The notes under the pieces were generated by a model. That model was not told the origin of the DNA. It did no database searches and worked only from the letters and a program-made list of their open reading frames with translations. Shown in pieces: positions 37,020 through 47,759 of a DNA stretch of 64,000 nt. Position numbers and translations under genes: made by a program. Position 1 is the first letter of the stretch. Each line of letters starts with the position of its first letter. The DNA is from Agapetus fuscipes (Eukaryota; Arthropoda; Insecta; Trichoptera; Glossosomatidae), in the NCBI GenBank assembly GCA_951799405.1, contig OX637345.1, forward strand, positions 558,001 to 622,000, written 5' to 3'.

Positions 37020-37212
37020 TTATCTATAATCTAAGTTGCAAGGATATATTCATTTAAAGCTCTCAGATGTATGCCCACAAACAAACACGTGTAGTTCGCG
37101 CTTACAAATGCTGAATGTGTAAGTACTTACAAATAAAATCCAAACCTCAAATGAACATAAGCCCCACAACTTTTGCCGACCTTCCCTGACACAGGGGTGA
37201 CATTGGCAAATT
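37020..37212 (-). repeat. LINE-D 3' UTR copy
   Basis: 'TATCTATAATCTAAGTTGCA', 'CACGTGTAGTTCGCGCTTAC', 'TTGCCGACCTTCCCTGACAC'. Belongs to a subtype with those at 45.1 and 49.6 kb. Confidence 0.8.
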
Positions 37213-37380
37213 GAAAGTTGATTGTTGTACAAAAATCAACAGAACAACTTTTATTGCAGCACACACAATGCTCTCAAGTTCGGCATATATTTTTTTGATA
37301 GAAAGTGTCATTTACCGTGAGTGGTATTTAATGCCATTTTAATTGTTTAAACCAAGTCGCCTAGTAAGGACTGATACTTA

Positions 37381-37870
37381 ACGTATTGGTTGGTATAAGG
37401 CTGACCACTCTTGAAGACTACAGGGGAAAAACAAGGAATGCCAGGAAAAATAAGAAAATAATCTACCGATGCTATCTAGTGGTATCTGTGTGTATCTAAA
37501 GTTCTGCAAAATTTGTAATGCAACAACAGTCGCTATCACAGTTTATGGTGATATTTCCGGTTCTTTGTGACAGGCAATAACCATGAGAAATACAGACTTT
37601 TAAATTTATAATTTTGATTTCTCAAAATTTTCTTCAACTGATATTCCTTGTTTTTCCCTTACAGCCTTCACTTATTATAAAATTTTGGTCACTTTTGCAA
37701 ATACCACCCCTGTTTTGGCATGAGTTGAAGGGTTTCTGTTCATTTGCGATTTGGATTTAAAATGAAAAAAATTAAGTAAAATGAAAGCAAGTACACATGC
37801 AGCGTTGAAAACTTAAATAATCATTTTTAAATGTGTATATATTTTGCAACTTAGATTAAGGATAGGGCTT
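37381..37870 (+). repeat. degenerate LINE-D pieces
   Basis: 'GGTTGGTATAAGGCTGACCA' (37388) and, from 37688, 'CACTTTTGCAAATACCACCC' to 'TATATTTTGCAACTTAGATT'. Confidence 0.5.
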
Positions 37871-38167
37871 TTTTTATAATATTTGCATTGGTATACACAG
37901 CCAAACAGTATATTTCGATGCAAAAATAATATTTTTGTGTTTAGTGCCTTCTTCAAATCAACCATTTTATATTGTCAACAAATAAATTATTTATTACTGA
38001 TTAAAAAATATTTATTTTAATTATCTAGGAAGAAAATGCTGATTTTAAATTTTCTATTTGTTTGCTCTGTACCCAGGAATTCAGTGATTATTTATTATAA
38101 AATGTAAAAATATTCAAAATAATAATTTGAAACTAATACTTACGCCAGTCATTTTTTTAGAATGTTC

Positions 38168-38380
38168 CTTCCGTGTGGTCCAGTCGATAGTTGAGTTGGT
38201 AGAGCGCTTGCATTCAATGCCAGAGAGCTTAGTGTTTTATGCCCTACAAAGGTATTTTTACAACAACTGGGTCTTGCTTGAGAATTGGCGCTTTTTAAAG
38301 CAACGACCAAGTTTGCAGAGGGCTCTTGATACGTGATTCACACAAAAACAGCGCTCACCAAGTAAATCATCCTAATATTT
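38168..38380 (+). mobile_element. chimeric SINE: SINE1 head with SINE2 tail
   Basis: 'CCAGTCGATAGTTGAGTTGG' and 'AGAGCGCTTGCATTCAATGC' are SINE1 head; from about 38252 'CAACAACTGGGTCTTGCTTG', 'GCAGAGGGCTCTTGATACGT' and 'AAATCATCCTAATATTT' are SINE2 body/tail. The SINE1 body is absent. Confidence 0.7.
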
Positions 38381-38424
38381 ATTTGTTAAAGAGTATCAGA
38401 AATTATTACCCATTTCGGTTTCCC

Positions 38425-38598
38425 GATCTGGATGGACCTTTGGTGACCGGTCATTGGTAAAGATTTTATGAATTTTTCAACCCAGCGAAGAACAAATTTG
38501 AAAATATGAATGGTATATTTTTTGTGCTCCGCCGGGATTCGAACTGCACAACCTTCCATTGAGAGTCCGAAGTGTTACCACTGAACTACGGACCGGTC
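38425..38598 (-). mobile_element. SINE2 5' half
   Basis: 'GGATGGACCTTTGGTGACCG', 'CAACCCAGCGAAGAACAAAT', tRNA head 'CGCCGGGATTCGAACTG' and 'CCACTGAACTACGGACCGG'. The 3' tail is missing. Confidence 0.78.
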
Positions 38599-38900
38599 AT
38601 TGAAATTGTTGATGAAAGCGTTGCTATAATAAAACTGAATACAAAGTTCGTCCATTCACAAAATTTAATGATGTCAACTTTAATAAAGGTGTCTGAGAAT
38701 GACGGAACAAGTAGCCCGCCATTATCGCTGCCGACACGCAAACGCGTAATTATCTCGGAAGGTGGTGAAGCATTCTTATTTATAAATATTCTATACGAAT
38801 ATGAACAGACCTTTGGTTTCCTCGCGTGCCACAAGCAAAGATAATTGCTCTTCTTCTTCTTTCATCTGTTCCAATTCTATACAACATCATTATCATTATC
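38599..38900. other. no recognised feature
   Basis: Two overlapping open frames on opposite strands (38572-38844 +, 38586-38834 -) carry no recognised motif. Confidence 0.35.
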
Positions 38901-39065
38901 ACCATGAGGTGGACAGCCCTGGGTGGCCTTGGCTGAATCCAGGATTCTCCTCCACTCTCGCCTGTCCATCGCCTTTGCTCTCCAGCTACGTATGACTGCC
39001 TTGGCTGCATCCGCGTTGACACCGTCCATCCATCGCATTTTTAGCCTTCCTTTTGGCAGATCCTT
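38901..39065 (-). pseudogene. RTE-like LINE ORF C-terminal fragment
   Basis: Minus: DLPKGRLKMRWMDGVNADAA, KAVIRSWRAKAMDRREWRRI, LDSAKATQGCPPHG. 'RLKMRWMDGVN', 'A.DR.EWRR' is a common ending of insect LINE reverse transcriptase ORFs. Confidence 0.6.
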
Positions 39066-39715
39066 ACACTTTGGATATCAATCCAGGTCGAAGCTTGCCA
39101 GCGCTTACGAAAAATCACAATACACCTTATTTTTGGACACAAATCGCTATCTCGTCACCTTAAGGTCGTAAGGAATTTAGCAGAATAGTGCTTTTGGTCT
39201 CCCTCGGCCCTTCTTATCCTGACATACGTCTCTCAGTTCATTCATATCCATCACTGTTTTCATATGTTTCCTTCCTTACAATTCACTCTACATATCCTAT
39301 GCTTTCATAATTGCACCAATCTAATTAAGCCATACACTCAGTCTTCCTTTATCTCTTTCCTTTCCACATTTTCTCTATAAGTTCACTTTTCCCATCTTTC
39401 ATCATCCATTCTTATAGCATTATCCAAACCATCTCATCACATTCGTTTGTACCTTTACTATCACATCTTCTTTCAACTTGCATTTCTCTTTTATCCATTC
39501 ATTCTTAACTTTACCAAAATCAAAATTAAGTGTGATTTCTCCCATCAAATCAAAAAATTGATGGCATATACGTAATTCAGCTGATGTTCATCATCCTTCC
39601 TGTTCAAATTCCATCATATTATCACCCACTTCCGAGAAATATTTAACCGAGGTCCTTACCAGAATTAAACAATAAAATTTGATGTTTCAATCAAATATTG
39701 ATCAGAGGTTGGTGC
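39066..39715. other. no recognised feature; C/T-rich on + (39230-39540)
   Basis: Long pyrimidine-biased tract with CATCC/TTCC motifs; no ORF. Confidence 0.4.
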
Positions 39716-39726
39716 AACAGGCCCAC

Positions 39727-39976
39727 ACAGTGCTATTCTTAGACATTTTGGTCGTCCCTTGAGCCCACGCCTTGACAAACTAATGATGCCTGGGCTGAAA
39801 GTCTCATCACCACGGTCATTCTTAACTACGGAATTTTGGTAATATTTGTATGAAGACTAATCAGCTGTTCACTTACGGCCATATTGGATTGACAGGTCTT
39901 CATACAAATGCATCATTAGTTGCTCAAAGCGTGGGCTCAACGGACGACTAAAATGTCTAAGAATAGCACCGTTACA
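39727..39976. mobile_element. MITE, uninterrupted copy, long terminal inverted repeats
   Basis: 'GTGCTATTCTTAGACATTTT' and 'GAGCCCACGC' on the left are repeated inverted on the right ('GCGTGGGCTCAACGGACGAC', 'AATGTCTAAGAATAGCACCG'); about 60-bp arms. An inner inverted pair 'TTTGTATGAAGAC'/'GTCTTCATACAAA' is also present. Related to 25430-25812. Confidence 0.8.
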
Positions 39977-40375
39977 GTTTTTGCTGTCATACCTACTTAT
40001 AAAGGGTTTCATTTCCACTGAACATACCTTGCCCTTTTTCTGTTACTCTCAGTCCGTGCTTCACTTCTATGCATTTATGTCGGTAAAATATGCCATTGAT
40101 TCTCAAAATACATCGTACAAAAATTCCAACTAAATAAGCGCAAATAAAAATACCGTCGTGTCTTCATTGCTTCATTTCAGAATCTCTTTTTTAAAATCGA
40201 AGCCATTTTAAAACTTGTATAAATTGTGTTTTTAAAGACTTACAAAAAAGTTATTTTTATATTTGAATACTCGTCGGAGCATTCAGTGAAGTAATGTCTT
40301 CCTGACTTGCCTGATAAAAACCGGGTCTGTGGTTACTAAATTTTCAATATTACGACACAACAAGATCCAGTGGAA
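39977..40375. other. no recognised feature
   Basis: Nothing supported. Confidence 0.35.
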
Positions 40376-40379
40376 TGCA

Positions 40380-40985
40380 AGTTAAAATCTGGTGCCGGCA
40401 TTCCGAAATGGTTCCATGATAGGACGACACAGGGACAAAACGAAAACGACGTATAACAGAACGACACATAACAGAACGACGCATGACAGAGCATCACAAG
40501 GCAAAAGATCACATTCCTAAAATAGAAAATACCATAAATGGAACATGATAAAACATCACATGACAAAACAGAACAGAAAACATCATAAACGGCGTGACAA
40601 AAAAGTGAGACTGAGGAAATGGAACTCGTGCATAATAAAAGCTCATAAAAAAAACAACGCCTCCAATTATTATCATTATTAGATAATAGAACTTAGCTAA
40701 GCTGCACACGAAGAACTACTTCTTATAGCGTATTTTCATACGGCTGCGGCGTGTGGAAGCAAAATACATTTTTGTGTTGCTTGTGATGTTTTTCGTTTTT
40801 ATGTGCCGTTTATTTTATGTTCTATTTTAGGTACGTGGTGTTTTGTCATGTGATGTACTGTCATTGTGATGTTCTGTCATGTGATGTTCTATGTGTTGTT
40901 ATGTCATGTGTCGTTCTGTCACGTGTCGTTATGACATGTGTCGTTTTCTCACTGTGCCGTTCTATCCAGTCACGCTCCGAAATAC
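40380..40985. repeat. long imperfect inverted repeat of degenerate 'CATGACAGAACGACA' units
   Basis: The left arm (40420-40600) holds many units such as 'ACATAACAGAACGACGC', 'CATGACAGAGCATCAC' and 'GATAAAACATCACATGACA'. The right arm (40835-40970) holds their reverse complement ('TGTCATGTGATGTTCTG', 'GTCGTTCTGTCACGTG'). Between them is a non-repetitive core with a partial SINE1-like 'AGCTAAGCTGCACACGAAGA'. Open frames here (Cys/Phe/Val-rich) are artefacts of the repeat. Confidence 0.8.
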
Positions 40986-40989
40986 CTCC

Positions 40990-41570
40990 CTGCATACTAT
41001 CATAAACCTCTGATTTACTATAATGAATGATCTGTGGTCTAATTTAATTCATTATATCTCTTACTTGTACGGCTTTATTTACTGGAATAGCTGAACCTTA
41101 AACCAGGGTTAAACCCACTTATAAGTATGAAATAATAGACTTAAAACTGGTTTAAAAATTAAAACCTTTCTATGAATAAGAGGGATAGAGTTTTAACGTA
41201 ATTATTCAATGGGCGAATGCAGCACGAATCTAAATAATGAGATGAAGCTAGAACCTCAGTTTTCGTTTTCGGATAAGTTCAAAAACCATTGAGATTCAAG
41301 ACGTTCTAAAATCGAAACGTTATTTAGCATTACTGAGCTTTTATCTTGAATATAAATGACAGTTCTTTGAGCTTCAATTTTTAAATCAAAATTTCTTGAC
41401 CTGTGTTAATAGACACAACTTCGGAATCAAATTTTCTAGATTTTACGACACCCAACTGAATTATACAAAACTAAAATGCCATATAAATGATAGTTTTATT
41501 AATGGATCGACCACCATTGCAAGGAACATCATCAAGGTGTACTCGGATAAACAACGTTAGATATCAACCT
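40990..41570. other. no recognised feature
   Basis: AT-rich; nothing supported. Confidence 0.4.
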
Positions 41571-41581
41571 GAAGTATATGT

Positions 41582-41776
41582 CAGTGGAGAAGAGTGTCAT
41601 ACAAGCCGGTTCCCATCGGCTTCCCTTTTAAAATGATGTAACAAAGTAGTTAAAAAATATAGGCACATACATATTTTTTCCCCATTGAAACCATGCAGTC
41701 TCCTTTATTATCGCTTTTGCCTCATTTTAAACGGGAAACCGATGGGAATCGGCTTGTATGGCATCCTTTGCCACTG
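41582..41776. mobile_element. hAT-type MITE, second copy
   Basis: CAGTGGAGAAGAGTGTCATA ... TATGGCATCCTTTGCCACTG; flanks GTATATGT (41574-41581) and GTATATAT (41777-41784) agree at 7 of 8 bases. Shorter in the middle than 16873-17100 and more diverged at the left end. Confidence 0.87.
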
Positions 41777-41827
41777 GTATATATGCAATTATTGATTTTT
41801 GTTTTTTGCAAATTTATAAGATTTAAT

Positions 41828-42125
41828 TCCTTGACTTATAGGCTGGTATGAGACTGACTACCTATACTTTAAAAAATGGTTCATTTAGCTAATGCTAATG
41901 TAGCCCCTGTTTCAGGAAAGGACGGCAAAAGTTGCAGGGTGTATGTTCAATTAAGCTTGGGTTTTATATTGTAGGTTCACATGCAAACGTGTCTAAAAAA
42001 AAACGCAACTAAGCTACTCATATAGTGTAACTTCTTGCCGCGTTTCTTGTCTGCTTGTGGGAATACGTTTAATATAAATCTGGAATGTAATGTATCTTTG
42101 CAACTTAGATTATATATTATTATAG
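41828..42125 (+). repeat. LINE-D 3' UTR copy with SINE1-tail insertion
   Basis: 'CTTGACTTATAGGCTGGTAT' to 'CACATGCAAACGTGTC', then about 41995-42047 an inverted SINE1 tail ('AACGCAACTAAGCTACTCAT'), then 'GTCTGCTTGTGGGAATACG' to 'CAACTTAGATTATATA'. Confidence 0.75.
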
Positions 42126-42650
42126 ATAAGATAAACTGAGTTAGAAATACAAAATAAAGTTTTTTTCATTGTATGTAGGTCCTGTTTAATTTTTAAGCTT
42201 CTGAGATTGGAAATTCTACGTAAATCAAAACATACTTTAACCAAATCACTTGACGAAACTTGAGGTAAACCTCACTGATTTGTTAGTATCCGTATTTCTA
42301 AATATTAATCTATAATTTTAATTGGAGCACAGCATTTCGTATTCATAGACAATTAACGGATCGGAAAGCAAGCCTTAAAGAGTGCACTGGACCTGCGGTG
42401 AATTGCATTCCTGGTATGCTGTAAGGTCTATCAGATCCTCAGTCTATTGGGCAATGTTGACTCTACATGCACACCCTTATCTCCGAATCTTGGGTGTATC
42501 AGATTTAAAAAGAGCGTGGGCTCTCGGTTAAGAAATTTTGAGTTCATCCAAGCTTGATGTGAGCCGGTTTTTAATATGAAATGCTTGTATACATAAAATA
42601 TCACCAAGCCTAAAATAAGAAGAAAGTAAAGAAAAGTAAAGTAAAGTAAT
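42126..42650. other. no recognised feature
   Basis: Nothing supported. Confidence 0.4.
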
Positions 42651-42654
42651 AAGA

Positions 42655-42870
42655 ATAATAATATTAGAATTATTTATTTGGTGAGCACTGTTTTTGTGTG
42701 TATCACACTTCAAGAGCCCTCTGCGAGCTTGGTCGTCGCTGTAGAAAGCGCCAATTCTCAAGCAAGACCCAGTTGTTGTAAGGTTGGATGTATATTTCAG
42801 TGACCGGTCTAAAAAGGGACATGAATTATTCAACCCAGCCAAGAGCACATTTGGAAATAAAAATATAAAA
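42655..42870 (-). mobile_element. SINE2 copy, head missing
   Basis: 'AATATTAGAATTATTTATTT', 'CTTCAAGAGCCCTCTGCGAG', 'CAAGCAAGACCCAGTTGTTG', 'AACCCAGCCAAGAGCACAT'; the tRNA part is absent. Confidence 0.78.
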
Positions 42871-43265
42871 AAGTAACCAATAACAAAGTATTTGTTTACC
42901 TTTTCCCCATCAACCCGGCCGCGTGCGTCACAATTTTGCAATTAATTTTGAACGCCATTTGTGTTTTTGAAAATTGAAATTGAGAATGGTCGCAGTTATT
43001 GGAACTCCGCACCTTTATAAAGTCAGTTGGTGGTTTCGGTTTGCGGTGGCAGAGAACGGCGGCGATTTCCGCATGCCGCGCAGTAGGGTGTCGCAGTGGC
43101 AGGGACAAGGATCCTTTCCAATGCCGCATTCATGCTGACAAATAAAACCAATACATACGCTGTTTTATTTACAACAAAACAATAAAAAAATATAGCGATT
43201 CTAATAACAACAAATGAGGACTTAAATTGTTTTTAATCTATGTTGAAAATATATATTATAAGTTA
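42871..43265. other. GC-rich patch of unknown nature (42900-43135)
   Basis: 'GGTGGCAGAGAACGGCGGCG' and 'CATGCCGCGCAGTAGGG' stand out from AT-rich flanks; could be an old CpG promoter or exon, but no ORF or splice pattern supports a gene. Confidence 0.3.
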
Positions 43266-43269
43266 AAAT

Positions 43270-43735
43270 TCTATTAAATGTGTGTCCAAAAACATCCACG
43301 TGCAAGTACGCGCTTACAAACGCTGCATGTCGCACGTTTAATAATAAAGAGCAATCACTCAAAAATTGGGAAAATCGAGATTTTGTAATAAAACGCAAGA
43401 ACAATGCGAGAAGAATAGATAGAATGCGACAGCCGTTCAATTTTGACGAATATGACCGAGATAAAACATCGGCCGCCTTTTTCATCCCATACAAGTTGTA
43501 CTGGTTGTCTGTACTTCAAACGTGATTTCCCAACATTCTTATTTTTTGAGTTATTGCTCTGTATTATTAAGCGTGCGATTGTGTTTTAGCAAATTACAAT
43601 ACAAACCTCAAATGACCATAAACCATGCAAATTTTGCCCACCTTCTCTGAAAAAGGGATGACATTGGCCAGTGAACCATATTTACAGTGTGGGTGATCAG
43701 CCTCATACCGACATATAAGTCAAGGAATTAGTACA
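43270..43735 (-). repeat. LINE-D 3' UTR copy, split by a MITE
   Basis: 'CAAGTACGCGCTTACAAACG' left, 'CAAATGACCATAAACCATGC', 'CCACCTTCTCTG' and 'CCGACATATAAGTCAAGGAA' right. Confidence 0.72.
43331..43578. mobile_element. MITE with CGCACGTTTAATAAT ends (copy 1)
   Basis: Left CGCACGTTTAATAATAAAGA, right (reversed) TCGCACGCTTAATAATACAG. Interior matches 62549-62786 in opposite orientation ('GACCGAGATAAAACATCG' here against 'CGATGTTTTATCTCGGTC'). Confidence 0.8.
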
Positions 43736-44400
43736 TTTAGGATAATTTTTAGTAATTAGTATAATTAGTAAAATTAATAAACAAATATTCAGTGTTAACA
43801 CATTAACGATTAAAGATATTATGAATAATTATATTGTTGATATATCTGTGTAACTTAGACTATGGATTATTGTATAAAACATTAAATTGTTAAATAGAAT
43901 TCGCAACATTCCTTAGTATTTTTTAAGACAATCCTAGTTTACCGCCTTTGATTTTGAATAAATAGTGTATCTATATAAATATTTTTTATATCAATCAATG
44001 TTTGCACAAAATCGAATGCAGTTCATTATTTTTTCAATTAATTTAAATTAAACGTAAAGTTGCCAGGTATGCGCAAGTGCGGTTAGTGAATAATAAATAA
44101 TAATTGACCCAAATAGAATAAAAAAATAATGCGAAATGTAAAGTAATTTTCTCAGCTGGCAACTTTCGTTCTTCACTTGTCTATGGCAAGAAAAAGAGTG
44201 ATTTGAAAATCGAACGCAGAGCCGGCGGGAACGTTCCACTGGCGGTAAAAAAATGTCAGACTACAGTGCGAACAAGAATTAATTAATACCTTACTTTTAA
44301 TATTTTTTTAAAATTCAACTTCTATGTCTATTTGTGGAAACTTTGAACCTTTTATTTTACTTTATTGCAAATTCAACTGAACATTTTTTTCCTGTCTGAC
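43736..44400. other. no recognised feature
   Basis: AT-rich. 44150-44260 is less AT-rich but holds no recognised gene. Confidence 0.4.
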
Positions 44401-44404
44401 ATGA

Positions 44405-44645
44405 GTGATAGGTTAGTATGAGGCTGACCACTCATACTGTAAACAATAGTTCACTTTGCCAACGTCACCCCTGTTTCAGGAAATGTCGGCAAAAACTTCA
44501 GGGTGCATGTTCATTAGAGGTTTGGATTTTAATTTGTGAGTACACATGCAAAATTTATAAGTGCAAACTTACACGGGTCTGTTTGTGGGCATTCATTTAA
44601 TATGAAATTTAAATTTTAATTTATCTTTTCAACTTAGATTATGGA
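44405..44645 (+). repeat. LINE-D 3' UTR copy
   Basis: 'GATAGGTTAGTATGAGGCTG', 'GCCAACGTCACCCCTGTTTC', 'ATTTATCTTTTCAACTTAGA'. A stray 'GGTTGGCGTAAGACTGACCA' follows at 44755. Confidence 0.8.
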
Positions 44646-45080
44646 TTGAATTTTTCTCATTGTACTTTTAATATTGGCAAGATTTCACAAAATATTATGA
44701 AAATCTGCTTATTTAGGAACATAAAAAAACAATACTTCGATCGGTTGTTTGCTGGTTGGCGTAAGACTGACCATTTATCTGTAAAGATGTATTACGCCAT
44801 TTATTACAGGTACTGTTTGTTTTCATTCCCCCTTATCTTAAAAGAACCAAACGTTGCAATCAATGATATTTTCAGAAAAACTAAAAATACACGCAAAGAA
44901 ACATGGAATACGACAATTATTTATCTTAACTTCGAAAAAAAGTAACTAATTTTCCTTTATTGATTCCTTTTACACATGTTCAAACAATCTCATCACATTT
45001 TTTTTGTCCTTTAATTTTCAAATTCTCTTTTAACTTTACTTTCACATGTCATATAACCTTGAATTTCATTTCTATCAAAA
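44646..45080. other. no recognised feature
   Basis: Open frame 44646-44945 has no recognised motif. Confidence 0.35.
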
Positions 45081-45082
45081 AT

Positions 45083-45345
45083 TTATATCTGTAATCTAAG
45101 TCGCAAAGATATTATATAAACATTTAAAGCTCATATCAAATGCATGCCCACAAACAAACACGTGTAGTTCGCGCTTACAAATGCTAAATGTGTACTAATA
45201 AATAAAATCTAAGCCTCAAATGGAAATAAACCCTACAATTTTTGCCTACCTTCCCTGACACAGTGGTGACATTGGCAAAGTGAACCATTTTTTTAAGTAT
45301 GGGTGGTCAGCCTCACACCAACCTATAAGTCAAGGAATACAAATA
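45083..45345 (-). repeat. LINE-D 3' UTR copy
   Basis: 'TGTAATCTAAGTCGCAAAGA', 'ACGTGTAGTTCGCGCTTACA', 'GGTCAGCCTCACACCAACCT', 'ATAAGTCAAGGAAT'. Confidence 0.82.
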
Positions 45346-45574
45346 ATAAACAACATAAAACGTTTTTTTTTTCAATTAATTAAAATCCCTATTTGTCATT
45401 CTTCCCGGTCACCCTATACCACCTTTCACCGCACTCGCCTCAGGCACTCCGCTACCAAAACCAGTTCAGTACAAAATAATCTGTACAGCCAACTGGGAAA
45501 TATTATTATATTGTGGATTGATCTTAATTTGAACTTACGCGCCTTATCTGCATTCTGATAAGACAACACTATAA

Positions 45575-45870
45575 TCTAAAATTTTAGTTGCAAAGATATA
45601 TTGACATTTAAGGCTCATATTTAATGCATGCCCATAAGCAAGCACATTAAATTTGCGCTTACATATGCCGCATGTGTAGGTACAAAAAAAAAACAAACCT
45701 CACATGAATATTTAAGCTTTGCAACTCCTACTGCTTTTCCCTGAAACCGGACTGACATTGGCAAAAGTGGACCAATTTTTACAGTAGTGGGAGTCCGCCT
45801 CATACCAACAATGATAATCTATAATCTATGTTGCAAAAAATATTAACATTTAAAATTCATGTATATTTTT
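45575..45870 (-). repeat. LINE-D 3' UTR copy plus fragment
   Basis: 'AGTTGCAAAGATATATTGAC', 'TACATATGCCGCATGTGTAG', 'CCGCCTCATACCAACA'; a second start 'TAATCTATGTTGCAAAAAA' begins at 45818. Confidence 0.75.
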
Positions 45871-45873
45871 CTA

Positions 45874-46070
45874 CGGTCGAAAGCTCAGTTGTTAGAATTG
45901 CATACCATGTCAAGAACTAGGATTTGATCCCACCAAAGGTGTCCAAAATGATTCTGTTTTCGTGTTTGTTGTCAAATTCAAAAGACTGGTCAGATTTATT
46001 TGCCTTCCCAAGAAACGAGAACCAGTCCCCTCGGAAGCAGAGAAACCCCCACCTCAGGAATAAATTCCAG
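45874..46070 (+). mobile_element. SINE1 5' half
   Basis: Head 'CGGTCGAAAGCTCAGTTGTT', B-box-like 'GGATTTGATCC', 'TTTTCGTGTTTGTTGTCAAA', 'AGAACCAGTCCCCTCGGAAG'. Its 3' tail is missing. Confidence 0.7.
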
Positions 46071-46420
46071 TGGCTAATAAATTCCAATTTAAAAGAATTG
46101 TGATTTTTCATCATTTTTTTTTTACCTACCATTAAATTGAGTAATAGGTATTTTTTACTTATGCAATTATTTTTTTAAATAATGGCAGCACTGACTTGGG
46201 TAAATTTGAATTAGGAACGCATCATTAAACATGGCGTCGCGTTGCAGAGCTGTGACGTCACAAATCACAAATGAAGATGTATACGATGTGATAATGCTAG
46301 TCAATTATTGTAAACTTTACTAAATTTCATGTAAAAAGATTTTTTGAAAATGAATGGTTTGTCCAGAATCATAATGAAAATGGCTCGATTGGACATATCA
46401 CCCTTTTTAGCAACATTTTG
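46071..46420. other. no recognised feature
   Basis: Nothing supported. Confidence 0.35.
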
Positions 46421-46424
46421 AAGG

Positions 46425-46560
46425 AATAATCTTGGGAATACAAAGAAGAGGTCACCCAAGAATTTCATACTTTTTGGGCTTGAAACAGCTCATGGATGTC
46501 TGTTCCTATTTGCAGCTCAAGAGCATGGCAACAGACAGAGATAGATGGCTGGTACCGTGT
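46425..46560 (+). pseudogene. LINE-B ORF C-terminal fragment
   Basis: Frame GIQRRGHPRISYFLGLKQLM, DVCSYLQLKSMATDRDRWLV matches 11395-11490 and 22.6 kb. Confidence 0.65.
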
Positions 46561-46572
46561 CTTGAAAAATCA

Positions 46573-46695
46573 ATCAAAGATAAATCGTCCACTGACAGCT
46601 CGTCCGTCGACAAATCGTCCACACGACATTCCGGACACAGATATTTCGTCCATAGACACATAGGCCTCGTACAATTTGTTCACACTTCCGGCTGG
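46573..46695 (+). repeat. degenerate tandem repeat of 'GACAAATCGTCCAC'
   Basis: 'ATAAATCGTCCACTGACAGC', 'TCGTCCGTCGACAAATCGTC', 'GGACACAGATATTTCGTCC': about seven loose 13-16-bp units directly after the LINE-B fragment. Confidence 0.65.
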
Positions 46696-46827
46696 CCGTG
46701 AAAAAAATTCCAAATTCAAAAGTGTTAAGAAAAAGTCCATTAGAAAAAATAGGTTTATTTAAGGACCGAGCGTTGAAATAAAATTAGGATTACTAAAAAT
46801 ATGACGATTGCAATAATATACCTTGAC

Positions 46828-47078
46828 TATAGGTTGGTATGCGGCTGACCACCCATACTGTGAACAAATGGTTCACTTTGCCAATGTCACCCCTGTCTCA
46901 GGGAAGGACGGCAAGAGTTGCAGGGCTTATGTTCATTTGAGATGGGTTCTTATAATGTAGGTCCACATGCGGCATGTTAGCGCGAAATTATACATGTCTG
47001 CTTGTGGGAATGCATTTAATATAAATCTTAAATGGTATATATCCTTGCAGCTTAGATTAGATTAGATTAGATTAGATA
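46828..47078 (+). repeat. LINE-D 3' end with (TTAGA)n tail
   Basis: 'TTGACTATAGGTTGGTATGC', 'GCCAATGTCACCCCTGTCTC', 'ATCCTTGCAGCTTAGATTAG' and further units. Confidence 0.87.
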
Positions 47079-47199
47079 CCTACGAGTACAACAAAAATTT
47101 AATGTAAATTTTTCGTGGTATCCTAGTATCATCGATACGGGAAAGGCAGCATTGGCATGCAGAACCTATTTATTTATACAATTAATGAGGTTTGCACAT

Positions 47200-47560
47200 A
47201 ATCCGTTTATGCCACCCTGTTTCAGGGAAAGGCGGCAAGACATCTGTAGACAAAGACAACTTTTTTTTTGTTCTTTCAGATTCCTTTATCTTGAGACAAC
47301 TGCATCCATTTATTTCCCATTTTGTTTTTACGTTATGCGGTATGAGACTGACCACTTATACTGTAAAGAACGTAAACATGTTCTTTTTACTCTTCTGTTT
47401 TAGAGCAATGTACCTAATAAGAGACACAGATGTTGTTTTGAATTTCAGGATCAACTTTGCGAGAACTTACACGTGCTTGCTTCTGTATTTCGTCACCTTA
47501 GTGCTTGTTTGTCTTATCTCCAACAAAGGTAATTTCACATGAGCAATTTTGGTATGTGAA
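47200..47560 (+). other. LINE-D scraps and unassigned sequence
   Basis: 'CACCCTGTTTCAGGGAAAGG' at 47214 and 'GCGGTATGAGACTGACCACT' at 47337 are LINE-D; open frame 47192-47542 is not recognised. Confidence 0.35.
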
Positions 47561-47564
47561 CTGA

Positions 47565-47755
47565 ACCAATGTGTCTTATGAATGATATGTAGAAATGAAT
47601 TTTGAAAATATTAAAAACAACTCTCACATTATCGTCTTTTACGTTTTTTTCTTAGCTCAGATTGTGAAGAATATCGTAAGTCAATTTCGTGTAAAGGTCA
47701 TCTTTGAATCAAATTGCAGATAAGCCAAACAAGCACTAGGGGGAAGATTTGTGTA
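47565..47755 (-). mobile_element. LINE-B 3' UTR copy
   Basis: 'CAATGTGTCTTATGAATGAT', 'CTCACATTATCGTCTTTTAC', 'GCCAAACAAGCACTAGGGGG', the reverse of 22.8 kb. Confidence 0.7.
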
Positions 47756-47759
47756 GATT

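Noticed and set aside
39230..39540. Pyrimidine-rich tract as regulatory region
   Set aside because: Composition bias only; no specific motif.
40420..40970. CRISPR-like array
   Set aside because: Units are degenerate, without constant spacers, in a eukaryotic transposon-rich setting.
40336..41005. Cys/Phe-rich ORFs
   Set aside because: Produced by the degenerate tandem repeat; no codon signature.
42900..43135. CpG promoter or first exon
   Set aside because: GC-rich but with no splice donor, ORF or downstream gene to support it; kept only as unknown.
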